This document shows positions 1-8,203 of a stretch of 64,000 nt of DNA, one piece after another. A program made the translations under genes and the position numbers. The DNA comes from Thermococcus camini. GTDB lineage: Archaea; Methanobacteriota_B; Thermococci; Thermococcales; Thermococcaceae. The stretch spans positions 1,678,277 to 1,742,276 of the forward strand of contig NZ_LR881183.1 of NCBI RefSeq assembly GCF_904067545.1, in the 5' to 3' direction. The notes under the pieces were generated by a model that ran no database searches, was not told where the DNA came from, and saw only the letters and a program-made list of their open reading frames with translations. Every line of letters starts with the position of its first letter. Positions within the stretch are counted from its first letter, which is position 1.

Positions 1-289
1 GGTTGTTGAGATCGCGCTCCAGTTCCTCCGGTGAAAACCGCACCCAAGGAGGTCTCTGCGGAGATTCCTCCCGCTTCTTGAATGGGTTAGGAAGCGACGG
101 CGTGGTGACGTTGCCCTCGTTGCTCCTCCTGTACTCCACCAGCTTGATCGGCGCCAGGAAGACCCTCTCGAGCCCTTCTCCCTTGTCCTTTATGGGGAGG
201 AATGTAACGGCTACGTTGCTCAGGAGAAGAAAGAGCAGGAGCACTCCCGCAACTGGCCTCAGCACGAGCCTGAGTTCCCTCCGCACCAT
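1..289 (-). CDS. Membrane-anchored hypothetical protein, N-terminal part only
   Basis: The gene runs leftwards off the window, so only about 96 N-terminal residues are visible. It begins MVRRELRLVLRP, followed by a single strongly hydrophobic segment at about residues 13-30 (GVLLLFLLLSNVAVTFL). That looks like a signal anchor or signal peptide with positive residues on the cytoplasmic side. The rest of the visible part is hydrophilic, proline-rich and basic. The frame is open to the window edge. I do not recognise the family. The ATG at 289 has only a weak upstream ribosome binding site, so the start is probable rather than certain. Confidence 0.6.
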   Translation of the reverse strand, partial: MVRRELRLVLRPVAGVLLLFLLLSNVAVTFLPIKDKGEGLERVFLAPIKLVEYRRSNEGNVTTPSLPNPFKKREESPQRPPWVRFSPEELERDLNN

Positions 290-401
290 GGCCAATTTTT
301 ATCTTCCGATGCAAACTTCTTAATCGTTGTGCTGGGGGTGGTTTCTACGGGAATCTTGAGGAGAACTTTTTAAGGCTCCGTGTCGAGGTCGATTTGGTGC
401 A

Positions 402-461
402 CCGATGAAGAGTGTCATCCCTCCTGACGCCAAGATGATGACATTATCCCCACCTGAGGTG
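402..461 (+). ncRNA. Candidate C/D box guide sRNA with two guides against 23S rRNA
   Basis: The order is that of an archaeal box C/D sRNA: C-like box GATGA (404-408), 15-nt guide, D' box CTGA (424-427), 7-nt spacer, perfect C' box ATGATGA (435-441), 12-nt guide, D box CTGA (454-457), closed by a short CACC/GGTG terminal stem. The D' guide contains TGTCATCCCT (413-422), identical to window positions 27691-27700, which are antisense to the 23S rRNA. The D guide contains TTATCCCCA (444-452), identical to 27670-27678. Both guides can therefore pair with 23S rRNA sites about 12 nt apart, near the peptidyl transferase centre. By the fifth-nucleotide rule the predicted 2'-O-methyl targets are the G residues encoded at 27697 and 27675. 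The first two bases of the C box are degenerate. Confidence 0.75.
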
Positions 462-466
462 GTTCC

Positions 467-931
467 ATGCTTGGATTCCTCAAGAAAAAGAAGCGCGAAA
501 CCTACGGCCCGCTCGTCTACCTGAGCGAGCCCACGATACTTTACCACACCCACACAGAGCGGGCTATCCTGGAGATACTCGAGGAAAAGTTCGGCTCCAA
601 CAACTTTGTAATCCCCTCCGACTACGGCCTCAGAACAACCGACCACCTGATTCCAGAGGCGGAGATATTCGTGGCGATAGCCATAGTCGGCAAGTTCACC
701 TCCCTGGTCGTCAGGGAGATCGAGCTGGCCAGAAAGCACGAGAAAAAAATCTACACCCTCGACGTGGCCAGAAAGGGCGACGAGATACTCTACCTCCTTG
801 AGGAGGGAATTCCAGAGAGAATCGAGTGGCTCACTCCAGAGGAAACTCAGAGCCTCTACGCGGCCTTCCGCGGCGAGGACTTCTCGGGCTTCATGAAGTT
901 CTTCGTCGGGGATAGAAAAAGGCAGTGGTAG
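467..931 (+). CDS. Conserved hypothetical protein, 154 aa
   Basis: A soluble 154-residue protein with a very basic N-terminus (MLGFLKKKKRE) and alternating strand/helix predictions; no membrane segment. A valine/isoleucine-rich strand (AEIFVAIAIVG) about residues 65-75 followed by a helix suggests a small alpha/beta fold, possibly nucleotide- or nucleic-acid-related, but I recognise no catalytic motif. The start is set by GGTGG at 458-462, four bases before ATG. These same bases form the 3' terminal stem of the candidate C/D box sRNA, so the sRNA and the mRNA leader overlap. Function unknown. Confidence 0.75.
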   Translation: MLGFLKKKKRETYGPLVYLSEPTILYHTHTERAILEILEEKFGSNNFVIPSDYGLRTTDHLIPEAEIFVAIAIVGKFTSLVVREIELARKHEKKIYTLDVARKGDEILYLLEEGIPERIEWLTPEETQSLYAAFRGEDFSGFMKFFVGDRKRQW

Positions 932-950
932 GGGGCGAGAAAAAGAAAGA

Positions 951-2393
<1,443 letters not shown>

Positions 2394-3236
2394 TCAGACC
2401 ACCCCCTTTGACTCGAGGTAGTGTTTTTTGGCAATCTCCTGCTCGCGGACGAATCTGCCGTCACGCCTTATGACATCGTCCCAGTCCACCTTGTGGGCGT
2501 CAAACATCGGCCCGTCCCTGCATGCGAACTTTATCTCCCCGTCGTAGAGTATCCTGCAAGAGCCGCACATGCCGGTTCCGTCCACCATTATCTGCCTCAC
2601 CGTGACGATGGTCGGAATTCCGTACTCCCTGGTCAGGTCGGCGAGCTTCTTTAGCGAGCCCAGCTTTCCGCCGCCGAAAACTATGTCCACCTTGTCCTTC
2701 TCGATGAGCTCCCTCAGAACGTCGAGGTAGTGTCCCTTGATTCCACGAGAGCCGTCCTCAGTGGTGAGGTAGTATTCGTCGGCCACGGGCTTCGCCAAGA
2801 ACTTCTCGGGGTAGGAGTGGGCCCTGTCCTCGAAGGTCTGGATGGAGATGGTGTAGTTCCCGGCCTCCTTCATTGCCCTGAGCGTGGCGTAGTTCTCAGC
2901 CTGGCCGCAGACGGCGTCGGAGACGAAGACGACGTTCCCGTAGTGCTTAACCTCTATCGGCATCCCGAGCGGTCCGGCAACCGCGTAGAGGGAGTCGCCA
3001 ACGTCGAAGTTGTCCCAGAGGTCGAAGGTGGTCTTCCCGTGCCTCCTGATGAACATCCCCAGCCTTCCGGTTTCCCTGTCGGCGTAATAGACGGACATCG
3101 GAATCCTCTCGCCCTTCTTGTGTATCAGTAAAACAACAAACTGGCCCGGCTTCCATGCTCTAGCCACATGTGGCGCCTCGACCTCCATAAAGAAATCCCT
3201 AACATCCAGTTCTTCTTTCGCAGTAATTCGGTACAT
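2394..3236 (-). CDS. nfnS: Ferredoxin:NADP oxidoreductase small subunit NfnS (SudB)
   Basis: A 280-residue protein of the ferredoxin-NADP reductase superfamily: N-terminal flavin-binding barrel, then a Rossmann NAD-binding domain, then a C-terminal cysteine motif DGTGMCGSCR...FAC that in this family holds a [2Fe-2S] cluster with an aspartate ligand. It is first in a two-gene operon with nfnL and has a strong site GGGAGG ahead of its ATG. The promoter region carries a TATA box and a SurR-like operator (see 3269-3301). In Pyrococcus and Thermococcus relatives the complex links the ferredoxin pool to NADPH and is tied to sulfur metabolism. Confidence 0.93.
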   Translation of the reverse strand: MYRITAKEELDVRDFFMEVEAPHVARAWKPGQFVVLLIHKKGERIPMSVYYADRETGRLGMFIRRHGKTTFDLWDNFDVGDSLYAVAGPLGMPIEVKHYGNVVFVSDAVCGQAENYATLRAMKEAGNYTISIQTFEDRAHSYPEKFLAKPVADEYYLTTEDGSRGIKGHYLDVLRELIEKDKVDIVFGGGKLGSLKKLADLTREYGIPTIVTVRQIMVDGTGMCGSCRILYDGEIKFACRDGPMFDAHKVDWDDVIRRDGRFVREQEIAKKHYLESKGVV

Positions 3237-3268
3237 GGATGAAACCTCCCGTACATATGAACAGTTTT

Positions 3269-3301
3269 GTTCACCTTAAGTTCTGAACTTTGAGTTTATA
3301 A
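3269..3301 (-). promoter_or_regulatory. nfnSL promoter with SurR-like operator
   Basis: On the minus strand a TATA box TTATAAAC (3301-3294) precedes nfnS by about 60 bases. Immediately downstream lies GTTCAGAAC-TTAAG-GTGAAC (3288-3269), which matches the published SurR consensus GTTn3AACn5GTT with one mismatch in the last triplet. It sits between TATA box and expected transcription start, a position where SurR binding would repress. Confidence 0.65.
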
Positions 3302-3440
3302 CAGTTTTTTGAACCAAAGGTTTAGAACTCCTTTTCGCCCAAAACAAGGCCAGAGCGTCCCCCTTTAGAGCCCGATAGGGGCTTCTTCCGCTTTGGGAAG
3401 CCTTTTTAGCATGAGTGAGTAACTTCAATCGGTGATATGA

Positions 3441-4226
3441 ATGGTGGAGATACCGAAGAGCCACCCGCGCTACTGGAGCCTGTACTACAGGGAGAAGATC
3501 ATCGAGGGGATGGAGAAGGGCATGACCGCCAAGGCAGGGCTGATAGCCCACGGCCGCGGTGAGGCCTTTGACTACCTTATAGGGGAGAAGACGATAGAGC
3601 CTGCGGAGAGGGCCATGCGCGCAGCCGTTGCCAAGCTGATCCTGGCGAAGCACCCGGTTATCTCGGTCAACGGCAACGTTGCCGCGTTAGTTCCAAAGGA
3701 GACGATAGAGCTGGCAAAAGCGCTGAATGCTAAGCTTGAGATAAACCTGTTCTACCGCACGGAGGAGCGCGTTAGGGCAATAGCCAAGGAGCTGAGGAAG
3801 CACGATCCCGATGTGGAGCTCCTCGGAATAAACCCCACGAAGCGCATCCCCGGCCTGGAGCACGAGAGGGGAAAGGTTGATGAGGAAGGCATCTGGAACG
3901 CCGACGTGGTGGTCGTCCCGCTGGAGGACGGCGACAGAACGGAGGCTCTCGTGAGGATGGGCAAGTTCGTGATCACCGTCGACCTCAACCCGCTTTCCCG
4001 TTCGGCGAGAATGGCAGACATAACCATCGTTGACAATATAGTCCGGGCTTATCCGAGGATGACTGAACTGGCCAGGGAGATGAAGGACTACAGCAGGGAG
4101 GAGCTTCTTGCAATACTGGAGGAATACGATAATGGGAAAACACTGAGCGATGTGCTCACCCATATACAGGACAGGTTAACCCGGCTAGCCCAGGGAGGGG
4201 TGTGGCGCAAGGAAAGATTGGAGTGA
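3441..4226 (+). CDS. 4-phosphopantoate--beta-alanine ligase (archaeal phosphopantothenate synthetase)
   Basis: The 261-residue protein has the length and sequence pattern of the archaeal phosphopantothenate synthetase family (formerly DUF137), which condenses 4-phosphopantoate with beta-alanine using ATP in archaeal coenzyme A synthesis. Typical segments are IPKSHPRYWSLYYREKI at the N-terminus, the glycine-rich AHGRGEAFDYLIGE and the later ITVDLNPLSRSARMADITIVDN. It works in the cytoplasm after pantoate kinase. GGTGAT at 3431-3436 fixes the ATG. The gene is transcribed divergently from nfnS across a 204-base intergenic region; a TTTTTAG box at about 3402 may be its TATA element. Confidence 0.92.
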   Translation: MVEIPKSHPRYWSLYYREKIIEGMEKGMTAKAGLIAHGRGEAFDYLIGEKTIEPAERAMRAAVAKLILAKHPVISVNGNVAALVPKETIELAKALNAKLEINLFYRTEERVRAIAKELRKHDPDVELLGINPTKRIPGLEHERGKVDEEGIWNADVVVVPLEDGDRTEALVRMGKFVITVDLNPLSRSARMADITIVDNIVRAYPRMTELAREMKDYSREELLAILEEYDNGKTLSDVLTHIQDRLTRLAQGGVWRKERLE

Positions 4227-4228
4227 GC

Positions 4229-4960
4229 TCATAGCTCCTTCTCCGTTTTTTCAACGAGCCTTCTGAGCCCAGTTATTAGCTCCGCCTCACTTGACGCATG
4301 AGAGATGACCAGCGGGACTCTCTCGCGCTCGGCCAGCTTTACTGCGAGCTCGTCGAGCTTCTTGACCCCGTGAAGAACCACGACGGCCGGTTTGAGCCCC
4401 TGAACGCGAACCGCTATCATCGGGCTCCTTCCAGTCGTGACCTTGGTGAATATCAGTGCCCTCTCCGTCGTCCAGCCATAGAGCTTGAGGAACTCCTCGC
4501 TGCTCATCTCAAGGATCGCCTTTATGCTGTCAACAACGGTGTAACCGTATATGCGCCTGTCGAGGAGGTGCATGTTGGCTACGACGTCCCCCTTCACGGC
4601 CCCGACCAGATCTCTAATGGTGAGAGGCAGAGCAAATTCCCTGATGTCGAGTATTGCGCTCGTCGGAAGCTCGCTACCGATGGTCTTGCTGAAGGCCTTG
4701 ATGACGTTTCCACCGCGACGCTCGTCGATCTCCAGGAGGGCCTCAACGAACTTCCTTATGGTCGACGCACCCGGGCTCTTCCTCCTGCCCCCCTCGTAGT
4801 CGCTTATGACTGAAGAAGAGACGCCGAGGTATTCGGCGAGTTCTGTCTGGCTGATTCCGAAGATCTCGCGCCATTTGCGCATGGTTTTGCCGGGGTCGGA
4901 GGAGAGAGTTATTTCCCCCGCTATTCTCTTTGCCAGGGCTTCTTTTTCCTTTTCAAGCAT
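4229..4960 (-). CDS. XRE-family transcriptional regulator with conserved C-terminal domain
   Basis: A 243-residue DNA-binding protein. A lambda-repressor-type helix-turn-helix lies at about residues 30-62 (GISQTELAEYLGVSSSVISDYEGGRRK). The remaining two thirds is an alpha/beta domain typical of uncharacterised Thermococcales regulators, with hydrophobic strands AVVVLHGV and VPLVISHAS that could bind a small ligand. The ATG lacks a ribosome binding site, but a TATA box (TTATAACG on the minus strand, about 4990) lies roughly 25 bases before it, so the mRNA is probably leaderless. A perfect palindrome just upstream could be its own operator. Ligand and regulon are unknown. It converges with the phosphopantothenate synthetase gene, two bases apart. 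Confidence 0.8.
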   Translation of the reverse strand: MLEKEKEALAKRIAGEITLSSDPGKTMRKWREIFGISQTELAEYLGVSSSVISDYEGGRRKSPGASTIRKFVEALLEIDERRGGNVIKAFSKTIGSELPTSAILDIREFALPLTIRDLVGAVKGDVVANMHLLDRRIYGYTVVDSIKAILEMSSEEFLKLYGWTTERALIFTKVTTGRSPMIAVRVQGLKPAVVVLHGVKKLDELAVKLAERERVPLVISHASSEAELITGLRRLVEKTEKEL

Positions 4961-4996
4961 GTTGGTAAAATATTCGTCAATCGTTATAAGCTTTTC

Positions 4997-5006
4997 GGCA
5001 ATTGCC
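4997..5006. promoter_or_regulatory. Perfect palindrome in a divergent promoter region
   Basis: GGCAATTGCC is a perfect 10-bp palindrome directly upstream of the TATA/BRE of the XRE regulator gene and in the shared region with diphthine synthase. It is a candidate operator; there is no proof of binding. Confidence 0.35.
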
Positions 5007-5070
5007 TAACAAACTTTGCTTTGAAAGTCAACCTTAAAAACTCCCCGCCCTACGCTCCCCGGTGAGGCTC

Positions 5071-5865
5071 ATGGCGATATACTTCATAGGACTCGGCCTT
5101 TACGACGAGAGGGACATCACGCTCAAAGGACTTGAAACCGCCAGAAAGTGCGACTTAATCTTTGCGGAATTTTACACCTCCCTCCTGGCGGGTACTACCC
5201 TGGATAAGGTGGAAGAGCTTATCGGAAAGCCAATTCGACGACTGAGCAGGGAGGAGGTCGAACTTCACTTTGAGCGCATTGTGCTGAGCGAAGCCAAGGA
5301 GAGGGACGTGGCCTTCCTCACCGCAGGCGATCCAATGGTGGCGACGACACACTCCGACCTCAGGATACGGGCCAAGGAGCTAGGAATCGAGAGCTACGTC
5401 ATTCACGCCCCGAGCATCTACTCGGCGATAGCGATAACCGGACTGCAGATATACAAGTTTGGCAAGAGCGCAACCGTTGCCTACCCCGAGAAGAACTGGT
5501 TTCCGACGAGCCACTACGACGTGATAAAGGAGAACATGGAAAGAAACCTGCACACGATGCTCTTCCTCGACATAAAGGCCGAGCAGAACCGATATATGAC
5601 GGCAAACGAGGCGATGGAGATACTGCTCCAGGTAGAGGAAATGAAGAAGGAAAACGTCTTCACCCCGGACACGCTGGTGGTGGTTCTTGCGAGGGCGGGC
5701 TCGCTGAACCCGACGCTCAGGGCAGGATACGTCAGGGACATGATCAGGGAGGACTTTGGAAAGCAGCCCCACGTTATGGTCGTTCCGGGCAGGCTCCACG
5801 TAGTCGAGGCGGAGTACCTGGTGGCCTTCGCGGGGGCCCCTAAAGAGATACTCGACGGAATCTAG
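5071..5865 (+). CDS. dphB: Diphthine synthase
   Basis: A 264-residue SAM-dependent methyltransferase of the tetrapyrrole-methylase fold. It carries out the methylation steps of diphthamide formation on the conserved histidine of elongation factor 2. Visible family features are the N-terminal MAIYFIGLGLYDERDIT, the glycine-rich segment LTAGDPMVATTHSDL (about residues 85-100) and the SIYSAIAITGLQIYKFGKSAT stretch. The start at 5071 is preferred over an in-frame GTG at 5062 because GGTGA (5061-5065) then serves as the ribosome binding site. A TATA-like TTAAAAA lies at about 5033. The gene ends just before the promoter of tRNA-Val. Confidence 0.95.
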   Translation: MAIYFIGLGLYDERDITLKGLETARKCDLIFAEFYTSLLAGTTLDKVEELIGKPIRRLSREEVELHFERIVLSEAKERDVAFLTAGDPMVATTHSDLRIRAKELGIESYVIHAPSIYSAIAITGLQIYKFGKSATVAYPEKNWFPTSHYDVIKENMERNLHTMLFLDIKAEQNRYMTANEAMEILLQVEEMKKENVFTPDTLVVVLARAGSLNPTLRAGYVRDMIREDFGKQPHVMVVPGRLHVVEAEYLVAFAGAPKEILDGI

Positions 5866-5880
5866 CGAAAGCTTTATATT
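5866..5880 (+). promoter_or_regulatory. BRE/TATA promoter of tRNA-Val
   Basis: CGAAA (5866-5870) followed by TTTATATT (5873-5880) is a textbook archaeal BRE/TATA pair. It starts inside the last codons of dphB, and its distance to the tRNA 5' end at 5908 predicts a transcription start a few bases upstream of the tRNA. Confidence 0.8.
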
Positions 5881-5907
5881 TCTCTCCCCACCCATTATTC
5901 CGGGGAC

Positions 5908-5985
5908 GGGCCCGTGGTCTAGCCTGGTTATGACGCCGCCCTCACACGGCGGAGGTCCGGGGTTCGAACCCCCGCGGGCCCACCA
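5908..5985 (+). tRNA. tRNA-Val (anticodon CAC)
   Basis: A complete cloverleaf can be folded. The acceptor stem is GGGCCCG/CGGGCCC, the D arm contains TAGCCTGGTTA, and the anticodon stem CCGCC/GGCGG encloses the 7-base loop CTCACAC with anticodon CAC. The T arm is CGGGGTTCGAACCCCG, with A as discriminator at 5982. The CCA end is encoded in the DNA (5983-5985). No intron. Confidence 0.97.
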
Positions 5986-6827
5986 GTACAAACTTTTGCA
6001 GAGCAAAAGTTTGATCAAAAGGTCGTGATTCCTTTTGAGTGGCTAAATTTTTAGTGGGTTTTTCAGTGGTCGGATTGTACTTTGGATTCATTGTCAAAAG
6101 AGCGTTCTTTAACGGGTTCGACTTCAACTCGCGCTCCAGGGAGCGCTAAAAACTCGAACCCTTTTTAGATGCGTAGCTCAAAAGAATCTCAGTTAGAACT
6201 GCCAATTCAAGTGAAAACCTTCCTAAACAGCAATCCACGAAAGAATCACAAACTTTGATGAAACTTTGCGCAGGCAAAGTTTCAGCGCTGGCGGAAAAAT
6301 GACGTGCAATTCTAAAAACGCTTGTTGATCTGATAGCGTTTCACTCCCAACAATGTCAAATGACAAGGCTTGATATTAAACCCTCATTCACCTGCGGATT
6401 TCAGAATTCATGCTTGATTTTCCCAAAGCTGGCTTGGTTGGCAAAGCTCTGGGGGTGTGGGGGCGTTAGCCCCCCCAGCAACCTTTGCTTGCGCAAAGCT
6501 TGACCAAAAAGTTCCGACTGCCCAAGAGGGGCTTGAAGATGTTGCATGCATTGTCAAGTGGGCGGTTGTTTGGGGTTTACTTTCATGAGAGTCCATTGGA
6601 ATGGGGTTTGCTCAAAAACAGCGCCCGAAGGGCGCTAAGGAGAAGAAACCCCTATCACAAGGATGGAGTTTAAAGCAAACCCTTAAATTAGGTTAGCACC
6701 TCTAAAAGGCATGCCATTTTTGATGAAACTTTTCTCCAGAAAAGTTTCTTAACGTGGGGTGGAACCCCACCTCGGGGGTTTGAGAGTACAGAGAGATAAG
6801 GGGGCGGAGCCCCCTTGTCTTTCGTTG
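5986..6827. repeat. Non-coding hairpin-rich region between two tRNA genes
   Basis: About 840 bases without a credible gene. Nine short-loop perfect inverted repeats are present: 5989-6013 (11 bp, loop AGA), 6131-6146 (GCGCTC arms), 6260-6285 (11 bp, loop GCAG), 6459-6474 (GGGGGC/GCCCCC), 6483-6498 (CTTTGC/GCAAAG), 6620-6636 (AGCGCCC/GGGCGCT, loop GAA), 6725-6748 (11 bp, loop CC), 6754-6770 (GTGGGGT/ACCCCAC, loop GGA) and 6798-6816 (AAGGGGGC/GCCCCCTT, loop GGA). They fall into an A+T class with arms like GAAACTTTKC and a G+C class. The only reading frames are short and lack family features, and one merely reads through the tRNA. Function unknown; possibilities include terminators, decayed mobile DNA or structured RNA. 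Confidence 0.7.
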
Positions 6828-6905
6828 TGGCGGGCCGGGCGGGATTTGAACCCGCGACCTTCGGCTCCGGAGGCCGACGCTCTATCCATGCTAAGCCACC
6901 GGCCC
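6828..6905 (-). tRNA. tRNA-Arg (anticodon CCG)
   Basis: On the minus strand the acceptor stem GGGCCGG/CCGGCCC, the D arm with TAGCATGGATAGAGC, the anticodon stem TCGGC/GCCGA with loop CTCCGGA (anticodon CCG, reading CGG) and the T arm GCGGGTTCAAATCCCGC fold without gaps. The discriminator is G at 6831 and CCA is encoded at 6830-6828. A TTTTTAAATC box about 25-30 bases upstream (about 6930-6940) is a likely TATA element. No intron. Confidence 0.96.
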
Positions 6906-7043
6906 ACGCCCATAGTTATTCAAGGAGAGGATTTAAAAATCTAATTCTTCCCGAAACGGGGCACTGTACACAGTGGTACCCAATTGCACAAAAACTTTTT
7001 AGCCCCGACACCCTATCATACATCAGGGAAGGATGGTGGTAAC

Positions 7044-7409
7044 ATGGAGCCGCACGAGTTCAAGCTTACCGAGGAGGGGATGAAGGCCGTTCTCCCGCCG
7101 CTCGAGGCGGAGATAATGGAGCACATGTGGAAGGTCAAGGTGGCAACGGCCGGCCAGGTCTACGAGTACATGAAGGAGAAGCACCCAGACATAAGGCGTT
7201 CTACCATAAGCATACTCATGAACCGCCTCTGCGAGAGAGGGCTGCTCAAGAGGAGCGTCGAGAAGGGACGGGGTGGGATGAGATACGTCTACGCCATAAC
7301 CGCCACCAGGGAGGAGTTTGAAGAAAAGGTCGTCCAGAGCATACTAGATGCCCTTATGACGAACTTCAAGGAGGCGACCTATGCCTACTTGTCCAAGATC
7401 AAGAAGTGA
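7044..7409 (+). CDS. BlaI/MecI/CopY-family transcriptional regulator
   Basis: A 121-residue winged-helix protein. The segment LEAEIMEHMWKVKVATAGQVYEYMKE, then RRSTISILMNRLCERGLLKR and the wing GRGGMRYVYAIT match the DNA-binding domain of BlaI/MecI repressors. The C-terminal helices (about residues 85-121) are the usual dimerisation region. The ATG at 7044 follows GGATGGTGGT and is chosen over an upstream GTG that would add 20 residues lying in the promoter; CTTTTTAGC near 6994 is a plausible TATA box. The next gene, a membrane-bound M48 protease, starts in the stop codon, so the two are co-transcribed. In bacteria BlaI-type repressors pair with a membrane metalloprotease sensor (BlaR1); a similar logic here is an inference. 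Confidence 0.88.
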   Translation: MEPHEFKLTEEGMKAVLPPLEAEIMEHMWKVKVATAGQVYEYMKEKHPDIRRSTISILMNRLCERGLLKRSVEKGRGGMRYVYAITATREEFEEKVVQSILDALMTNFKEATYAYLSKIKK

Positions 7410-8197
7410 TGACGATGCTGTTCATCATAATGGCCCTCGAGGTCCTGCTGGCAGTGATAGCACTGGCTGAGCTAGGCCTTGAGATATCGCTGGTGGCCTT
7501 CGGGACCGTGCTGGCGCTCTATGTGTGGGCCTCAACCCACGACATCAAGGGCGAGTACGTCCCACTCCAGCGGAACGAGATGCCCTGGCTCTACGACGGC
7601 ATCGCAGAGATGGCCAGGAAGGCGGGCCTGCCGATGCCAAGGGTATACATACTGGACGAGTACATCCCCACCGCGTACTCATTCAAGAACACGATAGTGC
7701 TCTCCCTCGGCCTGTTCGAAGTCCTCGACCAGGAGGAGATACTGGCGGTGGCGGCGCACGAGCTGGGACACATAAAGAACGGCGACACCCGGACATTCCC
7801 GGTTCTTGCCTACGGGAGGTATCTCATGGTAATGTTCACAGGAATCCTGATGCTCCTGACCAGAAGCCTAGTTATCAGCGCCGCATCACTGACGCTCCTG
7901 GGACTCTATGAGGTTACCCGCGCGAACTTCCACAAGGAGAGGGAGTTCCAGGCTGACGAGACCGCCCTGAGGCTCCTCGACACACCAATGAACCTCAAGC
8001 GCGCCCTGGAGGAGCTGAAGTACTACGAGGACCTCCGCATCGGCATCAAATCAAACGTGCTCCCGAGCATCGAGCCGTCAATCGAGAGGAAGCAGAAGGT
8101 TCAAATAATCGAGACCCACCCGAGCTACGATGAAAGGATATTCCGGATAATCATTGAGATGAACGGAAACAACATGTTCAATAAGCGCATGCAGTGA
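7409..8197 (+). CDS. M48-family membrane zinc metalloprotease (HtpX-like)
   Basis: A 262-residue protease. Two hydrophobic segments at the N-terminus (about residues 3-35) and another pair (about 128-160) anchor it in the membrane. The zinc motif HELGH lies at about residue 118, and the third-ligand region EREFQADETALRLL follows the second membrane pair, as in HtpX and Ste24 relatives. These enzymes cleave misfolded or regulatory membrane proteins at the cytoplasmic face. The gene overlaps the BlaI-type regulator (TGATG) and is followed after six bases by a deaminase gene. An alternative ATG six bases downstream is possible. Whether it cleaves the repressor encoded next to it is unknown. Confidence 0.9.
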   Translation: MTMLFIIMALEVLLAVIALAELGLEISLVAFGTVLALYVWASTHDIKGEYVPLQRNEMPWLYDGIAEMARKAGLPMPRVYILDEYIPTAYSFKNTIVLSLGLFEVLDQEEILAVAAHELGHIKNGDTRTFPVLAYGRYLMVMFTGILMLLTRSLVISAASLTLLGLYEVTRANFHKEREFQADETALRLLDTPMNLKRALEELKYYEDLRIGIKSNVLPSIEPSIERKQKVQIIETHPSYDERIFRIIIEMNGNNMFNKRMQ

Positions 8198-8203
8198 TGA
8201 GCC

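Noticed and set aside
403-520. Small protein frame starting at ATG 403
   Set aside because: It runs out of frame into the 467 gene and its bases are explained by the C/D box sRNA.
5942-6127. 61-residue minus-strand frame ending in GPRGFEPRTSAV
   Set aside because: It is the antisense reading of tRNA-Val, a well-known spurious pattern.
6254-6335. C/D box sRNA using TGATGA at 6257
   Set aside because: D' and C' boxes are missing or wrongly spaced, and the hairpin occupies the guide position.
5908-6830. Integrated element at tRNA-Val
   Set aside because: No integrase gene and no second copy of the tRNA 3' end were found; the region is only hairpin-rich non-coding DNA.
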